Below are positions 49,744 to 60,378 of a stretch of 64,000 bases of DNA, piece after piece. A model generated the notes under the pieces. It ran no database searches, was not told the origin of the DNA, and saw nothing but the letters and a program-made list of their open reading frames with translations. How positions within the stretch are numbered: position 1 is the stretch's first letter; each line of letters starts with the position of its first letter. Source of the DNA: Spirochaetia bacterium (GTDB lineage Bacteria; Spirochaetota; UBA4802; UBA5550); the NCBI GenBank assembly GCA_009885955.1, contig VFJS01000068.1, forward strand, positions 1-64,000. The letters are read 5' to 3'. Both the position numbers and the translations under genes were made by a program.

Positions 49744-50949
49744 ATGAAGATTAAAAATGCAACCATGATATTCAAACAGCTTGAACTTGTTCATGTGTAC
49801 AAGGATATCGGCATGATCCCCATATACCTGTCCAGAAAATTCAGGTTAAAGAGTTCAATAGTCTGTTTTGATGAAGCCATGAACAGTGACGTGCCTGAGG
49901 AAATTGAGACGGTACGTATTGTTAAGATAAAAAACTGGCTCAGGTTATTCTCCAGGGTACCGGTTTTGAAAGAACTGATATGCATCCCCATTTTATTATA
50001 TATCATTAAAAATGCGAGGAAAATCGATCTACTGATATTATTTCACCTGACAATTGAAAATTTCATTTTTATTTTTTTTTACAAGTTGTTGAGGAGAGAC
50101 GGATTTGTCTATCTCAAGCTTGATATGGATAAAAGAAAATTAAAATGGTCAGCGGCAATCACCGGAAAGTTTATGGTTAAATTGAATCCATTGAAATTCA
50201 TATCCTATAAATTGCTTCAAAGGGTTCTCATTGTGGCGGACCTGATCAGCATAGAGACAAGGGATATGTACAATGAGATTAAAGATAACTGGCTTAATAT
50301 TAATCTGACAGATAAACTGGTCATAATTCCCAATGGCTTCGACAACACATTTTTTGATGAATCGGGAATCAGGATATTAAATTACCGGAAGAGGGATAAC
50401 ATTATTATTACCGTTGGGAGAATCGGGATTTTTGAAAAAAATAATGAGATGCTTCTTGATGCCCTGATCGGTATGGATCTTAAAAACTGGAAGTGCTATT
50501 TTATCGGGCCCATTGACCCTGGATTCAATGACAAAATAATGAAATTTTATTCGGCAAATCCTTCACTGAAGGAAAAAATTATTTTTACCGGGCCGATTAA
50601 TGATAGATTAATATTGTTTGATTACTACAACAGGGCAAAAGTATTTGTTTTGACGTCAAGGTCCGAGTCATTCGGGATAGCCCTGGTTGAGGCTGCATTC
50701 TTTGGAACGTATATTGTTACCACCGGTATGGGCGTTGCTCCTGAAATTACACGTAATGGGAAGCTGGGGAAAATAATACAAAGCGGTGATCCGGGCGCAT
50801 TAAAGGATGAATTACATGACATCATTCATAACAAAAAAGATATATCAAAATTTTCAGAGGCGCTCATGAAAAATTCGAGAAAAAGCTTCATGTGGGAACC
50901 GATAGTAAACAGGCTTCATGGCGAGATAAAAAAGAGAGAAAAGCAATGA
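49744..50949 (+). CDS. Glycosyltransferase (GT4-like)
   Basis: VIIPNGFDNTFFDE...TVGRIGIFEKNNEMLLDAL...RAKVFVLTSRSESFGIALVEAAFFGTYIV. Confidence 0.88.
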   Translation: MKIKNATMIFKQLELVHVYKDIGMIPIYLSRKFRLKSSIVCFDEAMNSDVPEEIETVRIVKIKNWLRLFSRVPVLKELICIPILLYIIKNARKIDLLILFHLTIENFIFIFFYKLLRRDGFVYLKLDMDKRKLKWSAAITGKFMVKLNPLKFISYKLLQRVLIVADLISIETRDMYNEIKDNWLNINLTDKLVIIPNGFDNTFFDESGIRILNYRKRDNIIITVGRIGIFEKNNEMLLDALIGMDLKNWKCYFIGPIDPGFNDKIMKFYSANPSLKEKIIFTGPINDRLILFDYYNRAKVFVLTSRSESFGIALVEAAFFGTYIVTTGMGVAPEITRNGKLGKIIQSGDPGALKDELHDIIHNKKDISKFSEALMKNSRKSFMWEPIVNRLHGEIKKREKQ

Positions 50950-50965
50950 GACGAGGTATGATAAC

Positions 50966-52615
50966 GTGTCAATAGCCAAGAATAAATTATATAGCAGCAA
51001 GAGAAATGAATATTTCAATATGATAAGGGAGGATATTATATCCCTTGTCCCTACCGGCCCCAACAGGGTGCTTGAAATAGGCTGCGGCAACGGTTCAACT
51101 CTTTTAAAAATCAAAGAGACAGGCAGGGCTGCTGAAATAGTAGGTGTTGATATAGTTGAATTTGATACTGAAATAGACAGGTTTATCATAGGCGACATTG
51201 AGGAGATTGATCTGGATTATCCCCATGAATATTTCGATGTCATCATATGCGCAGATCTTTTTGAGCATTTAATTGATCCATGGACGGTATTGCAGAAATT
51301 AAAAAACTATCTGAAACCCGGCGGCGTACTCATAACCAGTATCCCCAATATACGGGAGATATGGACACTTTCAAGGATATTTTTCAAGGGCGATTTTCGC
51401 TATAAGAAACACGGGGTACTGGACAGGGCCCATTTGAGATTTTTCTGTAAAAAAAATATAGTTGAATTCCTGAAGACCGGAGACCTGGACATTAAAAATA
51501 TTAAATTCTCTCTTGGTCCAAAATGGAAATTTATTAATACGGTGTTTTTCGGACTTGTTGAAGAATTTCTTGTTGTGCAGTACGTGGTTCTTGCTGAAAA
51601 AAAAGCTTTGGTGAATCCGGGAAAAACTCAAAAAATATCCGGCAGCAAAGTCAGGTTTACCTGCAGAATATGCAAAAATAGTAAAAAAAATATCATGCAC
51701 TTCCCCAGGGAAATGATGTTCGGTTTCAGGGAGCAGTTTGCGTATGTTGAATGCAGCAGGTGCAATACCCTCCAGTTGAGGGATATCCCCGAGGATGTAT
51801 CGAAATATTATCCTGCTGATTATTATTCCTACCAGGAAAAAAACTCACAATATGACGGATTTATTGTAAATTATTTTCGAAAGTTAAGGTCAAGGAACCA
51901 TTTTTATGGCGACAACCCGGCAGGAATGGTTATTCAAAAACTTTTCGGCAAACCGGAGTTATACGAGTGGACGCGCCTGGCCGGCATTGGTCAGGATGCT
52001 TCGATACTTGACGTTGGATGCGGATCGGGAAAGCTTCTGTTTTTCATGAGCAAAGAAGGATTTTCAAATTTAACAGGCATTGACCCCTTTATTGAAAAAG
52101 ACATCGATAATTATAAAAATGTAAAAATATATAAGAAGTACCTTTCGGAGCTTAATGAAAAATACGACTTCATAATGCTCCATCACTCTTTTGAGCATAT
52201 GGCTGATCCATATCATGTCCTCAGGGAATTGTATCGTCTGTTAAAACCCCGGAAATATATCCTGATTCGGATCCCTGTTATTCCATCATATGTATGGGGA
52301 AAATACGGCATTAACTGGTTTTCCCTTGATGCACCCAGGCATTTTTACATTTATTCTGTAAAAAGCATGAGCCTCCTAGCTGAAAAATCAGGATTTAAAG
52401 TAAAAAATATAATTTATGATTCCCGGGATGTGCAGTTCTGGGGGAGTGAACTCTATAAAATGGATATGCCATTTATGAAAAATGTTACAAAGGACAAAAT
52501 GCCAAAATTGGGTTGTTTTACAAAAAAGGAACTCCTTGAATTCAAAAACATGACAGCCGAGTTAAATGGAGAAGGGCTTGGTGATATGGCCTGTTTTTAT
52601 CTCTATAAACAATAG
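50966..52615 (+). CDS. Fused two-domain methyltransferase with central zinc-ribbon
   Basis: Domain 1 RVLEIGCGNGSTLLKIKETG...; cysteine cluster FTCRICKNSKK...CSRCNTLQL; domain 2 SILDVGCGSGKLLFFMSKEGFSNLTGIDPF...HHSFEHMADPYHVLRELYRLLKP. Confidence 0.88.
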   Translation: MSIAKNKLYSSKRNEYFNMIREDIISLVPTGPNRVLEIGCGNGSTLLKIKETGRAAEIVGVDIVEFDTEIDRFIIGDIEEIDLDYPHEYFDVIICADLFEHLIDPWTVLQKLKNYLKPGGVLITSIPNIREIWTLSRIFFKGDFRYKKHGVLDRAHLRFFCKKNIVEFLKTGDLDIKNIKFSLGPKWKFINTVFFGLVEEFLVVQYVVLAEKKALVNPGKTQKISGSKVRFTCRICKNSKKNIMHFPREMMFGFREQFAYVECSRCNTLQLRDIPEDVSKYYPADYYSYQEKNSQYDGFIVNYFRKLRSRNHFYGDNPAGMVIQKLFGKPELYEWTRLAGIGQDASILDVGCGSGKLLFFMSKEGFSNLTGIDPFIEKDIDNYKNVKIYKKYLSELNEKYDFIMLHHSFEHMADPYHVLRELYRLLKPRKYILIRIPVIPSYVWGKYGINWFSLDAPRHFYIYSVKSMSLLAEKSGFKVKNIIYDSRDVQFWGSELYKMDMPFMKNVTKDKMPKLGCFTKKELLEFKNMTAELNGEGLGDMACFYLYKQ

Positions 52616-52685
52616 AATTCAGCTTTTGTTAATTATTGATTTGAATTGTGTTCCCTCAAATATAAAAAATCATCGGCCGTTGTCT

Positions 52686-53783
52686 TTAATCCCGTGAGTT
52701 TTCTGTTAATAAAAGACCGGCAAGTAATTTCATGTTCTTTTCAATGTCATGTTGTTCCGCTGCATATTTCAAGGCATTGGCAGACAGTCTCCTGTACATT
52801 GATTCATTATCAAGCATTTCTTTCAGACTTTTTTTGATCAGCTGCATATCATCGCCGCAGAAGAAGCCGCAGTTGTTCTTGTTTATAAAATCATCAGGAT
52901 TGACATTGAGTGAGAGAATGGGGACTCCGTTTCTGCAGGCCTGAATGAACGTATTGGGAAAGCCCTCGCTTTCCGAAGTGTTGACAAAAACTTTTGCCCT
53001 GGAGAAATATTCATCAATGCTGCTGAAGGGGACAAAAGGTATTATTTTAATATTACCGGCTCTCTCAGCTGCTTCGTACACTGACCTGCTGTAAAGTTCA
53101 TATCCTTTAATTGCAGGAGCTATCATGATAAAAGCATGATTTTTGAAATTCATGGCAATTTCAATAAATTTTTCCGGCCTTTTCCATGGTTCAATCCTTC
53201 CAACCCAGAGGATCTCTGTTTTCACTGCGTTGATTATTTTTTTTATCTCATAGCCGCTCTGGATAATCTCGGAATGGACGTCAAAATTATCCATGAGACG
53301 GTTTTTCTGGAATTTACTCTGAGCAATCAGCCGGGATGAATTTTTCAGCAGCATGCTGAATACCGGGCATTTCCTGTTATTTTTCTGATACCTGCCGTGC
53401 ACCTCCCTGTCATGGGCAAACATGAAGATAAATTTTATACCGGCAATTCTGCAATACAGGGCCAGAAGACATGAAAAGAGAGTGAGCCCCCGCTGCAGCA
53501 TGAAATCGGGCTTAAGGCTTCTCAGAACCCTGTGATAGATGAATATTTTTTTTACCGCATTGCTATTGTTTTTAAATGTTTTGATGAATGTAAATTTATC
53601 ACTATCGGGGAAATTAATTTCCTGATAATCACTTATTATTGAATACACCTTCAGTTCAAGGTGTTTTGAAAGTTCCCTGGCAATGTTGTACATCTGCGCG
53701 GTTGCGCCTCCGAAGGTGGCCGTGGATTTAATATTGAATACTGCTTCGGAGTCTTTGGGAAAGATAATTGCAATTTTTTTCAT
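52686..53783 (-). CDS. Glycosyltransferase (GT4-like)
   Basis: ILWVGRIEPWKRPEKFIEIAM...AKVFVNTSESEGFPNTFIQACRNGVPILSLNVNPD. Confidence 0.9.
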   Translation of the reverse strand: MKKIAIIFPKDSEAVFNIKSTATFGGATAQMYNIARELSKHLELKVYSIISDYQEINFPDSDKFTFIKTFKNNSNAVKKIFIYHRVLRSLKPDFMLQRGLTLFSCLLALYCRIAGIKFIFMFAHDREVHGRYQKNNRKCPVFSMLLKNSSRLIAQSKFQKNRLMDNFDVHSEIIQSGYEIKKIINAVKTEILWVGRIEPWKRPEKFIEIAMNFKNHAFIMIAPAIKGYELYSRSVYEAAERAGNIKIIPFVPFSSIDEYFSRAKVFVNTSESEGFPNTFIQACRNGVPILSLNVNPDDFINKNNCGFFCGDDMQLIKKSLKEMLDNESMYRRLSANALKYAAEQHDIEKNMKLLAGLLLTENSRD

Positions 53784-53802
53784 GGAGATTACCGGCCAGC
53801 CG

Positions 53803-55011
53803 TTACTGCTGCTTTTTTAAAAGCATGATACAAAGCTCATCAAGCATCCGCCGCTGTATTGATGATATCTCCCTTGATTTCATCAATGATTTTTTTGAAT
53901 AGCTGCTGTAAATCTCCTTATCATTCAGCAGCATGAGGATCCGGTTCATAATTTCATCTATCCTGAAGGGGTTGAAGTATATTACGGCATCGCCGCAGAT
54001 CTCCGTAACTGAAGATATTGCTGAACAGGCTGACGGGATCCCGTATTTCATTGCTTCCAGCGGCGGGTATCCGAAGCCTTCATTCAGTGTTGGGTACAGG
54101 AATATACTTGAATTCTTATAAAGAATTTCAAGTTCATTATTCTCCACATAATCGGTAAATATGAACATGCCGGGGTTTTTTAATTTCAGGAAAATGGATC
54201 TAAGGCTGCTTCCGCCCACAATCAGCGTCTTGTGTTCAATGTTTTTGTGATCCGAGTAAATGGAATCCATGGCCCTGATTCCCCGGTAGGCGTTTTTAAT
54301 CCAACGGTTCCCGCTGATCATTAAAATATATTTTCCGCCGGTAACCCGGAATTTTTTCAGAATATCTGCGGGATTTATTTTCTCACTGCTTTTATGTATA
54401 TGCTTTTCAGGCGGATAAAGAACACGTATGCTGTTTTTCTCAAGATAGCTGTAGGTATTAATAAGACTGTATTTTGTATGCAGAGAGTCTGCGATTATCT
54501 GGTTTTTCCCGATATTTTTTTTTAAAAGTTTTTCAATCCTTCCTTTTATGAGATTCTCATAAAAGGAGGGGAAAATATTCTTGATGAACCATTTCATCAG
54601 GGTGTCGATATTTCTTCTGTAAAGAAATTCATACCTGTCCGTTGGCATTTCAATATCGCGCAGGCCGTGAATAGTATAGACAAAATCAGCCGATTTAAAG
54701 TCAGCATTAAAATAGTCATAGGATAGGGCAGTGTAGAACCTGTCAAAATTCCGGTTTTCTACAATCATTTCTATCTCTTTAATGTTTTTTGCCGGTAATA
54801 ATTCTATCTTATGTTCATCGGTAATTTTTTTTATATCAGGGTCGAGCCATTCCCCGGGGTTGTACACTCCGCAGAGAACCTCACTCGTCCGGATTTTGAT
54901 TAAATGGATATACACTGCCTTGGCATACTCCCCGGCACCATGGAACTTTCCCTGGCTGGGCTGCGTGGCAGTGAGATCAAAAAGTAATGTTACCGGCTTA
55001 ATTTTTTTCAT
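53803..55011 (-). CDS. Glycosyltransferase (GT4-like)
   Basis: KYILMISGNRWIKNAYRGIRAM...NSSIFLYPTLNEGFGYPPLEAMKYGIPSACSAISSVTEICGDAVIYFNPF. Confidence 0.92.
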   Translation of the reverse strand: MKKIKPVTLLFDLTATQPSQGKFHGAGEYAKAVYIHLIKIRTSEVLCGVYNPGEWLDPDIKKITDEHKIELLPAKNIKEIEMIVENRNFDRFYTALSYDYFNADFKSADFVYTIHGLRDIEMPTDRYEFLYRRNIDTLMKWFIKNIFPSFYENLIKGRIEKLLKKNIGKNQIIADSLHTKYSLINTYSYLEKNSIRVLYPPEKHIHKSSEKINPADILKKFRVTGGKYILMISGNRWIKNAYRGIRAMDSIYSDHKNIEHKTLIVGGSSLRSIFLKLKNPGMFIFTDYVENNELEILYKNSSIFLYPTLNEGFGYPPLEAMKYGIPSACSAISSVTEICGDAVIYFNPFRIDEIMNRILMLLNDKEIYSSYSKKSLMKSREISSIQRRMLDELCIMLLKKQQ

Positions 55012-56036
55012 ACTGATTTCTTAATATTTTTCATAGCATTCCACATTGTCTTTATTAAAACAGGGAATTGTTTGAATGTACCCTTTTTAATCCTTCTGAA
55101 TATTCCCCTGATGATTCTGCTTGTAACCGGGATTAAAGCGAGAAACCCCCAGTGCTTGAAAAAAAACCTGACGATTCCCCTGCTTGTCTGAATATCCCCA
55201 AAATTACTGTTATCTTTTATGGCGCTTTTTGCAGCAGTATTATGCTTATGGTATAATATACTTTTTTCTGCAACTTCAAGGCCCCATCCCGATTTTTTTG
55301 CCCTCATGCTGAAATCCGCATCCTCCCAGTAAAGGAAAAAGCCTTCATCAAGGCAGCCGACGGATGTAAGGATACCGGCAGGAATGAGAAGGCTCGCTCC
55401 GGTAAGATAATCCACATTCCCCGGGGCTGTGAGGTGCCTTGTTGTTCCTGAAAAAAAATTAATCCTTCCTCCTCCCCATGCCTGCACCTTCGACGGGTCA
55501 TTGGCATAGTATAATACTGAACCTGTTATTTTGCTGTTGCCTGATTCATTAGATACCCTGACAAGTTCATTCAGTGAATCCTTTGTGATAAGTGTATCAT
55601 TGTTTAGAAGCCACACATAGTCGGAATTTTCCTTCAAAGCCAGTTGTATCCCATGATTTATTCCCCCTGCAAATCCGAGATTTGCGCCTGTCTGGATCAG
55701 CGTGAGCCGGGGTATTTTTTTTCTTTTTTGTATCTGATTAATTTCAGATGTGTTAAAAAATTCATATGATACTGGTTTTTTTACCGGAGGATAAAAGAGA
55801 TCATTAAGGGGAAAATCTTTTTCTGCTCCGGGTATGATTTTACCTTCGGCCCAGGAACCTATGTGATCCATGGAATTGTCAGCGGAACCGTTGTCAATTA
55901 CCGTGACGATATAATTTTTATAGCTGTTTCTGAATATGCTTTCAAGGCAGTTTATTGTGTCCTTCCATCCGTTATAGTTCAATATCAGGATATTGACAAG
56001 CTGCCTGTTGTTGCTGAGGTCATTATTTTTTTTCAT
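55008..56036 (-). CDS. Glycosyltransferase family 2
   Basis: VNILILNYNGWKDTINCLESIFRNSYKNYIVTVIDNGSADNS...NLGFAGGINHGIQLAL...YVWLLNNDTLI. Confidence 0.95.
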   Translation of the reverse strand: MKKNNDLSNNRQLVNILILNYNGWKDTINCLESIFRNSYKNYIVTVIDNGSADNSMDHIGSWAEGKIIPGAEKDFPLNDLFYPPVKKPVSYEFFNTSEINQIQKRKKIPRLTLIQTGANLGFAGGINHGIQLALKENSDYVWLLNNDTLITKDSLNELVRVSNESGNSKITGSVLYYANDPSKVQAWGGGRINFFSGTTRHLTAPGNVDYLTGASLLIPAGILTSVGCLDEGFFLYWEDADFSMRAKKSGWGLEVAEKSILYHKHNTAAKSAIKDNSNFGDIQTSRGIVRFFFKHWGFLALIPVTSRIIRGIFRRIKKGTFKQFPVLIKTMWNAMKNIKKSV

Positions 56037-57315
56037 CTTGAAGCTGTGATTCCGGGAAAAAATTTATCATCTTCAAACTTTCAGGATTTTTCAGGGCATT
56101 GCAGGGGATCAGAATAATTATTGTAAAAAATATGGATTCGAGCCATAGGGATGAATTGAGGAGCTTGTCTTCAAAGAGGTTCTGGATAAAAAATCCCAGG
56201 GGAATCATAAATATTAATCTGTATTCAATAACTTTATAATTTGTTTTCAGCAAATGATAAAAAAGGATTATTATCAATGTTAACCCAATGAGGCCATATT
56301 TCGCCCAGGTTGTAAAAATAATGCTATGAAGCTGATATTCAAAGAAGGTCCCGACCCATGCAGGGTTTATTACACATTTGAAACTTTTGCCGAAGAAGAA
56401 GATATCCGGTGAAAAAGAGACAAAAAGATCCTTAACAAATAAACTCCAGTGTTCAAACCTGCCCGATGACACGTTGTTGAACTTTGTCATAAACCTGGTG
56501 ATATAGTCCAATTTATAGAGTATTGCAAACATCACGAGGATTACCGGCAGAATATAAAATAAACTTTTCAATTTAAAAATTCTGATATTCTTGATTTTCA
56601 GGTAAGCCAGGGTAACAGAAAGATACGCCACGCATCCCAGAAAAGATCCCCTTGCCGATGACATGATGATTCCATACATGCAGAATAATAAAATAAAAAA
56701 ATATGGTATGCTATATTTCCACCGGCCGGCTTTGATGCAGTATATATACAATGTAAAAGAGCATGTTACCCCCATCAGCATGCAGTTTGCAAAATTGTTT
56801 GGATTGTCATAGAGGCCGGTGACATAAAATCTGTCACGGGAAAATGTATTGATCCAGAAATTGAATTCAGGGAAGCCTTTGAATACATCCAGGGAACCGA
56901 GAAAAGCAAATAGGAGGTGGATAACAGAATAGATAATGAATATATTCAGAAGATTTATAATGAAATTCATATCAATTTGTTTTATCTTGATGTATGAAGA
57001 AATCCCGAGATATGCTATTCCGAAGGATATGGGGACGATAAAGTTCATTTTGTGATAATTATTCTGCAGAAAAGCCGGTACCATGGCTGATGCAGCAAAC
57101 AGCAATACAATTTTTTCATCAAATGTCAGGGCTGTTTTTTTATGAATATACAATCGAATGAAAATAAAAAATACCAGAATCAATAAGATGACACTATTTA
57201 AAATCCTGTTTACTGCAAAATCGTTCTTAATATATTGAATTACTATTATTCCAGATAATAAAATCATTATTTGAAATAGGATATCGGCAGATTTTTCAAG
57301 TGATATTTTCTTCAT
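56023..57315 (-). CDS. O-antigen ligase/polymerase (Wzy-like) membrane protein
   Basis: Polytopic; YVTGLYDNPNNFANCMLMGV...MYGIIMSSARGSFLGCVAYL. Confidence 0.75.
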   Translation of the reverse strand: MKKISLEKSADILFQIMILLSGIIVIQYIKNDFAVNRILNSVILLILVFFIFIRLYIHKKTALTFDEKIVLLFAASAMVPAFLQNNYHKMNFIVPISFGIAYLGISSYIKIKQIDMNFIINLLNIFIIYSVIHLLFAFLGSLDVFKGFPEFNFWINTFSRDRFYVTGLYDNPNNFANCMLMGVTCSFTLYIYCIKAGRWKYSIPYFFILLFCMYGIIMSSARGSFLGCVAYLSVTLAYLKIKNIRIFKLKSLFYILPVILVMFAILYKLDYITRFMTKFNNVSSGRFEHWSLFVKDLFVSFSPDIFFFGKSFKCVINPAWVGTFFEYQLHSIIFTTWAKYGLIGLTLIIILFYHLLKTNYKVIEYRLIFMIPLGFFIQNLFEDKLLNSSLWLESIFFTIIILIPCNALKNPESLKMINFFPESQLQDEKK

Positions 57316-57428
57316 AGCTGGTTTCCCTGTGAAAAATTATTCAATAATCAGGACCATTATTTTATAATTTTTTCAATAGTGTACAAGTAATCTCTTTTTT
57401 TATTGAATTTTGTCAAGTTTAATAAAAA

Positions 57429-58901
57429 ATGTCTTTGATAGGGGAAATAATTAACTATTATGATAAAACCATGAGCAGCATAAAAAAGAGAATATTCATT
57501 GATTCGGCTATTGTATCCTTTGCAAATATCCTGGATAAATTAATTTTTTTTGCAATTAACGTCATCGTAGCCCGCTACCTGAATGTGAACGATTTCGGTG
57601 AATACTCCACGGCACTCGGGTACGCTACATTTTTTTCAATATTCACCAATGTCGGCATAAACCAGGCCCTGATACGGGCCGTGAACCTTGAATCAGGAGG
57701 CGAAGATGAACATTTCGGCAACACCCTGTTTGCCAAGACCATCCTGTCGGTAATCGTTTATGCAGTCATGTCCCTGTCCCTGCTTTTAGCCAATTACAAT
57801 GCAAATACAATCTATCTTATCCTTATTCTCGGTATCGTGAGAATCGGGAATGAATACATGGCAGCTTTTTACTCGCTCTATGACGCGAAGGAAAAGTTCA
57901 AGCTGTCGTCTTTCTTTATGATCCTCTTTGCGCTGACCCTCCTCGCCGCCACGGTTATTGTGATAATGTCCAGGGGAGATTATTTTGCCATTGTGGAAGT
58001 ACGGATGGCAATTGTTCTTTTCATCATTGTACTTCTCATCCTCTTTACCCTGCGTGACTTCAGATTGCGGTACAGGCTCAGAACGGTGAAAGAACTGATA
58101 AAGCAGTCTATTCCTTTCGGGCTTTACATTATCTATTTTAATTTAATTCAGAGGCTGAACATCATAATCCTGTCCATGATGCATGGGACAATGTATGCCG
58201 GTACATTCAGCAACGGATATATTTTTTTAATCAGCCTGGTCTTTGTGCCTGCAGGATTCAACAGGGTCATTGTCCCCTTTCTCTACAAGCTCTCTCATGT
58301 GAATGACAGGAATAAATATCAGTTTGCCTTTGATGTGTTTAACAAATTATACGGTGTTATATCATTCTATATTTTTATCATATTTTTTCTGTTTTCAAGG
58401 GAGATCATAATAACTTTTTTCAGCGATAAATATATTGATTCCATCAATATCCTTAAAATCATATCTTTTGCCGTGCCGTTCCTGTTTAACTTTGCATCAA
58501 TTATTATTACAACAACAGATAACCAGAGGGAAAATTCCAGAATATTAAGGAATTCCATTATCATCAATACAGCTCTGAATTTTATCCTGATTTATTTCTA
58601 TAAATCCGAGGGCGCTGCTGTGGCATCTGTCATCACCTTTGTGTATATTTATATTCTTTCATACAGGTATCTTTTTATTCAAAAGATTTTTTCACTGTCG
58701 AATTTTTTCTATCTCTTTAAATGGCTTACAATAATTTCAGCGGTATCTATTTCAGCTCACAGGTTCCTGTTTACATCTGTACACTGGATAATTTCCCTTG
58801 TCCTGGTCTCCTTACTCTATGCTATTCTACTCACTGCTGCAGTCATCAGGAAGGACGATATACGGATAATCAGGGATATTTTGCGAAAAAAAGCGGACTG
58901 A
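57429..58901 (+). CDS. Oligosaccharide flippase (Wzx/MATE-like)
   Basis: DSAIVSFANILDKLIFFAINVIVARYLNVNDFGEYSTALGYATFFSIFTNVGINQALIRAV. Confidence 0.88.
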   Translation: MSLIGEIINYYDKTMSSIKKRIFIDSAIVSFANILDKLIFFAINVIVARYLNVNDFGEYSTALGYATFFSIFTNVGINQALIRAVNLESGGEDEHFGNTLFAKTILSVIVYAVMSLSLLLANYNANTIYLILILGIVRIGNEYMAAFYSLYDAKEKFKLSSFFMILFALTLLAATVIVIMSRGDYFAIVEVRMAIVLFIIVLLILFTLRDFRLRYRLRTVKELIKQSIPFGLYIIYFNLIQRLNIIILSMMHGTMYAGTFSNGYIFLISLVFVPAGFNRVIVPFLYKLSHVNDRNKYQFAFDVFNKLYGVISFYIFIIFFLFSREIIITFFSDKYIDSINILKIISFAVPFLFNFASIIITTTDNQRENSRILRNSIIINTALNFILIYFYKSEGAAVASVITFVYIYILSYRYLFIQKIFSLSNFFYLFKWLTIISAVSISAHRFLFTSVHWIISLVLVSLLYAILLTAAVIRKDDIRIIRDILRKKAD

Positions 58902-58949
58902 TTATTATTTATTGATTGAAAAAAAGAGCTCACCTAATACCCTGTGAAT

Positions 58950-60017
58950 ATGAAAGATTCCTGCGTTACCGGCGGCAAAAATACATTAAGGCTTACCGAA
59001 TCTGTATCGGGCTCGGGGTGAGCATCTAAACTCGGTCCGGCGGACCTTGTCAGGGTAATAAAAAATCTTCAGGTCACATACGACAAAAATGTCCTTGTAG
59101 GATTCGACAGGAGCGACGATGCCGGGGTGTATAAAATATCCGATACCCTTGCCCTTGTTCAGACTGTGGATTTTTTTACTCCTATCGTTGATGATCCCTT
59201 CACCTTCGGGCAGATTGCAGCTGCAAACGCCCTCTCGGACATCTATGCCATGGGGGGCGCCCCGCTCACTGCCATGAACATTGCCGCGTTCCCGGTAAAA
59301 AAATTTCCGCTGGAAGTGCTGACCGAAATACTCAGGGGGGGGCTGGACATTCTTGAATCTGCCGGTGTTCAGCTTCTCGGAGGGCATACCATTGAGGACA
59401 ATGAGCTCAAATACGGGCTCGCGGTAACAGGCACAGTCCATCCCGCAAGGATAGTAAAAAATTCAGGGATAATGGATGGAGATCTGCTGATATTGACAAA
59501 GAGCCTGGGAACGGGAATAATAGGGACAGCCATAAAAGCAGATATGGCCGGCGCCCGGGAGATTTCGGCATCCATTAAAAGCATGACTTCACTGAATAAA
59601 AGGGGAGGGGAGATCATGCTTCTGCATGGTGTCCATGCCTGCACAGATGTGTCGGGCTACGGGCTCTCTGGCCATTTACTGGAGATGGTGGGGGATGAAA
59701 ATATTCAGGTTATCATTGAAGCATCCTCGCTCCCGGTACTTCCTGGAGTCAGGGAGTATGCAGAGACTGGGCTGATCCCTGCCGGGCTGTACAGGAACAG
59801 GGACTTTGCTGGTGAAAGATGCAGAATCGGGCAATCAGTGGTACAGTACCTGGCTGATATATTTTTTGATCCGCAGACTTCAGGCGGGCTTCTTTTTTCC
59901 ATGGCAGAAGGTGATGCTGAAAAGGCATTAAAATCTCTTCATTCCGAAGGGATGGCAGATGCGCGGATAATCGGCAGGGTAAGGACTGGAAATGGTTCCG
60001 GGATTAATATTATTTAG
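58950..60017 (+). CDS. selD: Selenide, water dikinase, Sec-containing (355 aa; UGA-encoded Sec at residue 24)
   Basis: ATG 58950, in-frame TGA 59019-59021: [103 protein letters not shown]...; ORF track starts at an internal GTG (59127). selA and selB are in the same window. Confidence 0.92.
59034..59046 (+). promoter_or_regulatory. Putative bacterial SECIS hairpin within selD
   Basis: GGTCC-GGC-GGACC: perfect 5-bp stem with G-starting 3-nt loop, loop 18-20 nt after the UGA. Confidence 0.65.
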
Positions 60018-60115
60018 GATGAACTATTTCTGATTGCAGGAATGAATGGGGCCGGTAAAAAATATAACGGCACGCTTGATGCAGCAATAAGAGATACAGG
60101 AAAAGAGGTCCGGTT

Positions 60116-60373
60116 TTGAGCAGAGAGAGTTTCAGAAATTGTTTATTCAGGGTTGTTGAATATCTGAATAAATATGAGCTGTCAGACCAGGCAAAGAAAC
60201 TGATCCTTCATTATTTCAATAAATCCAAGCTGCAGTCATCAGAGCAGAAGGCCATGGAAGCGGTTGAATTCTACCTGCAGATCAAGATCCCCGTCATGGA
60301 AGAGCGCTCGCCATATCTCAAAAAATTAATTGATGAGATGCTCAGGGAAGCGGAGTCGTGGGACAGGGATTAG
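60116..60373 (+). CDS. Small hypothetical protein
   Basis: 85 aa from TTG start; helical, charged: NKYELSDQAKKLILHYFNKSKLQSSEQKAMEAVEFYLQIKIP. Confidence 0.5.
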   Translation: MSRESFRNCLFRVVEYLNKYELSDQAKKLILHYFNKSKLQSSEQKAMEAVEFYLQIKIPVMEERSPYLKKLIDEMLREAESWDRD

Positions 60374-60378
60374 GCAAT

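Noticed and set aside
58986-59441. 151-aa minus ORF over the selD 5' half
   Set aside because: Shadow ORF; the plus strand has clear SelD homology on both sides of the UGA.
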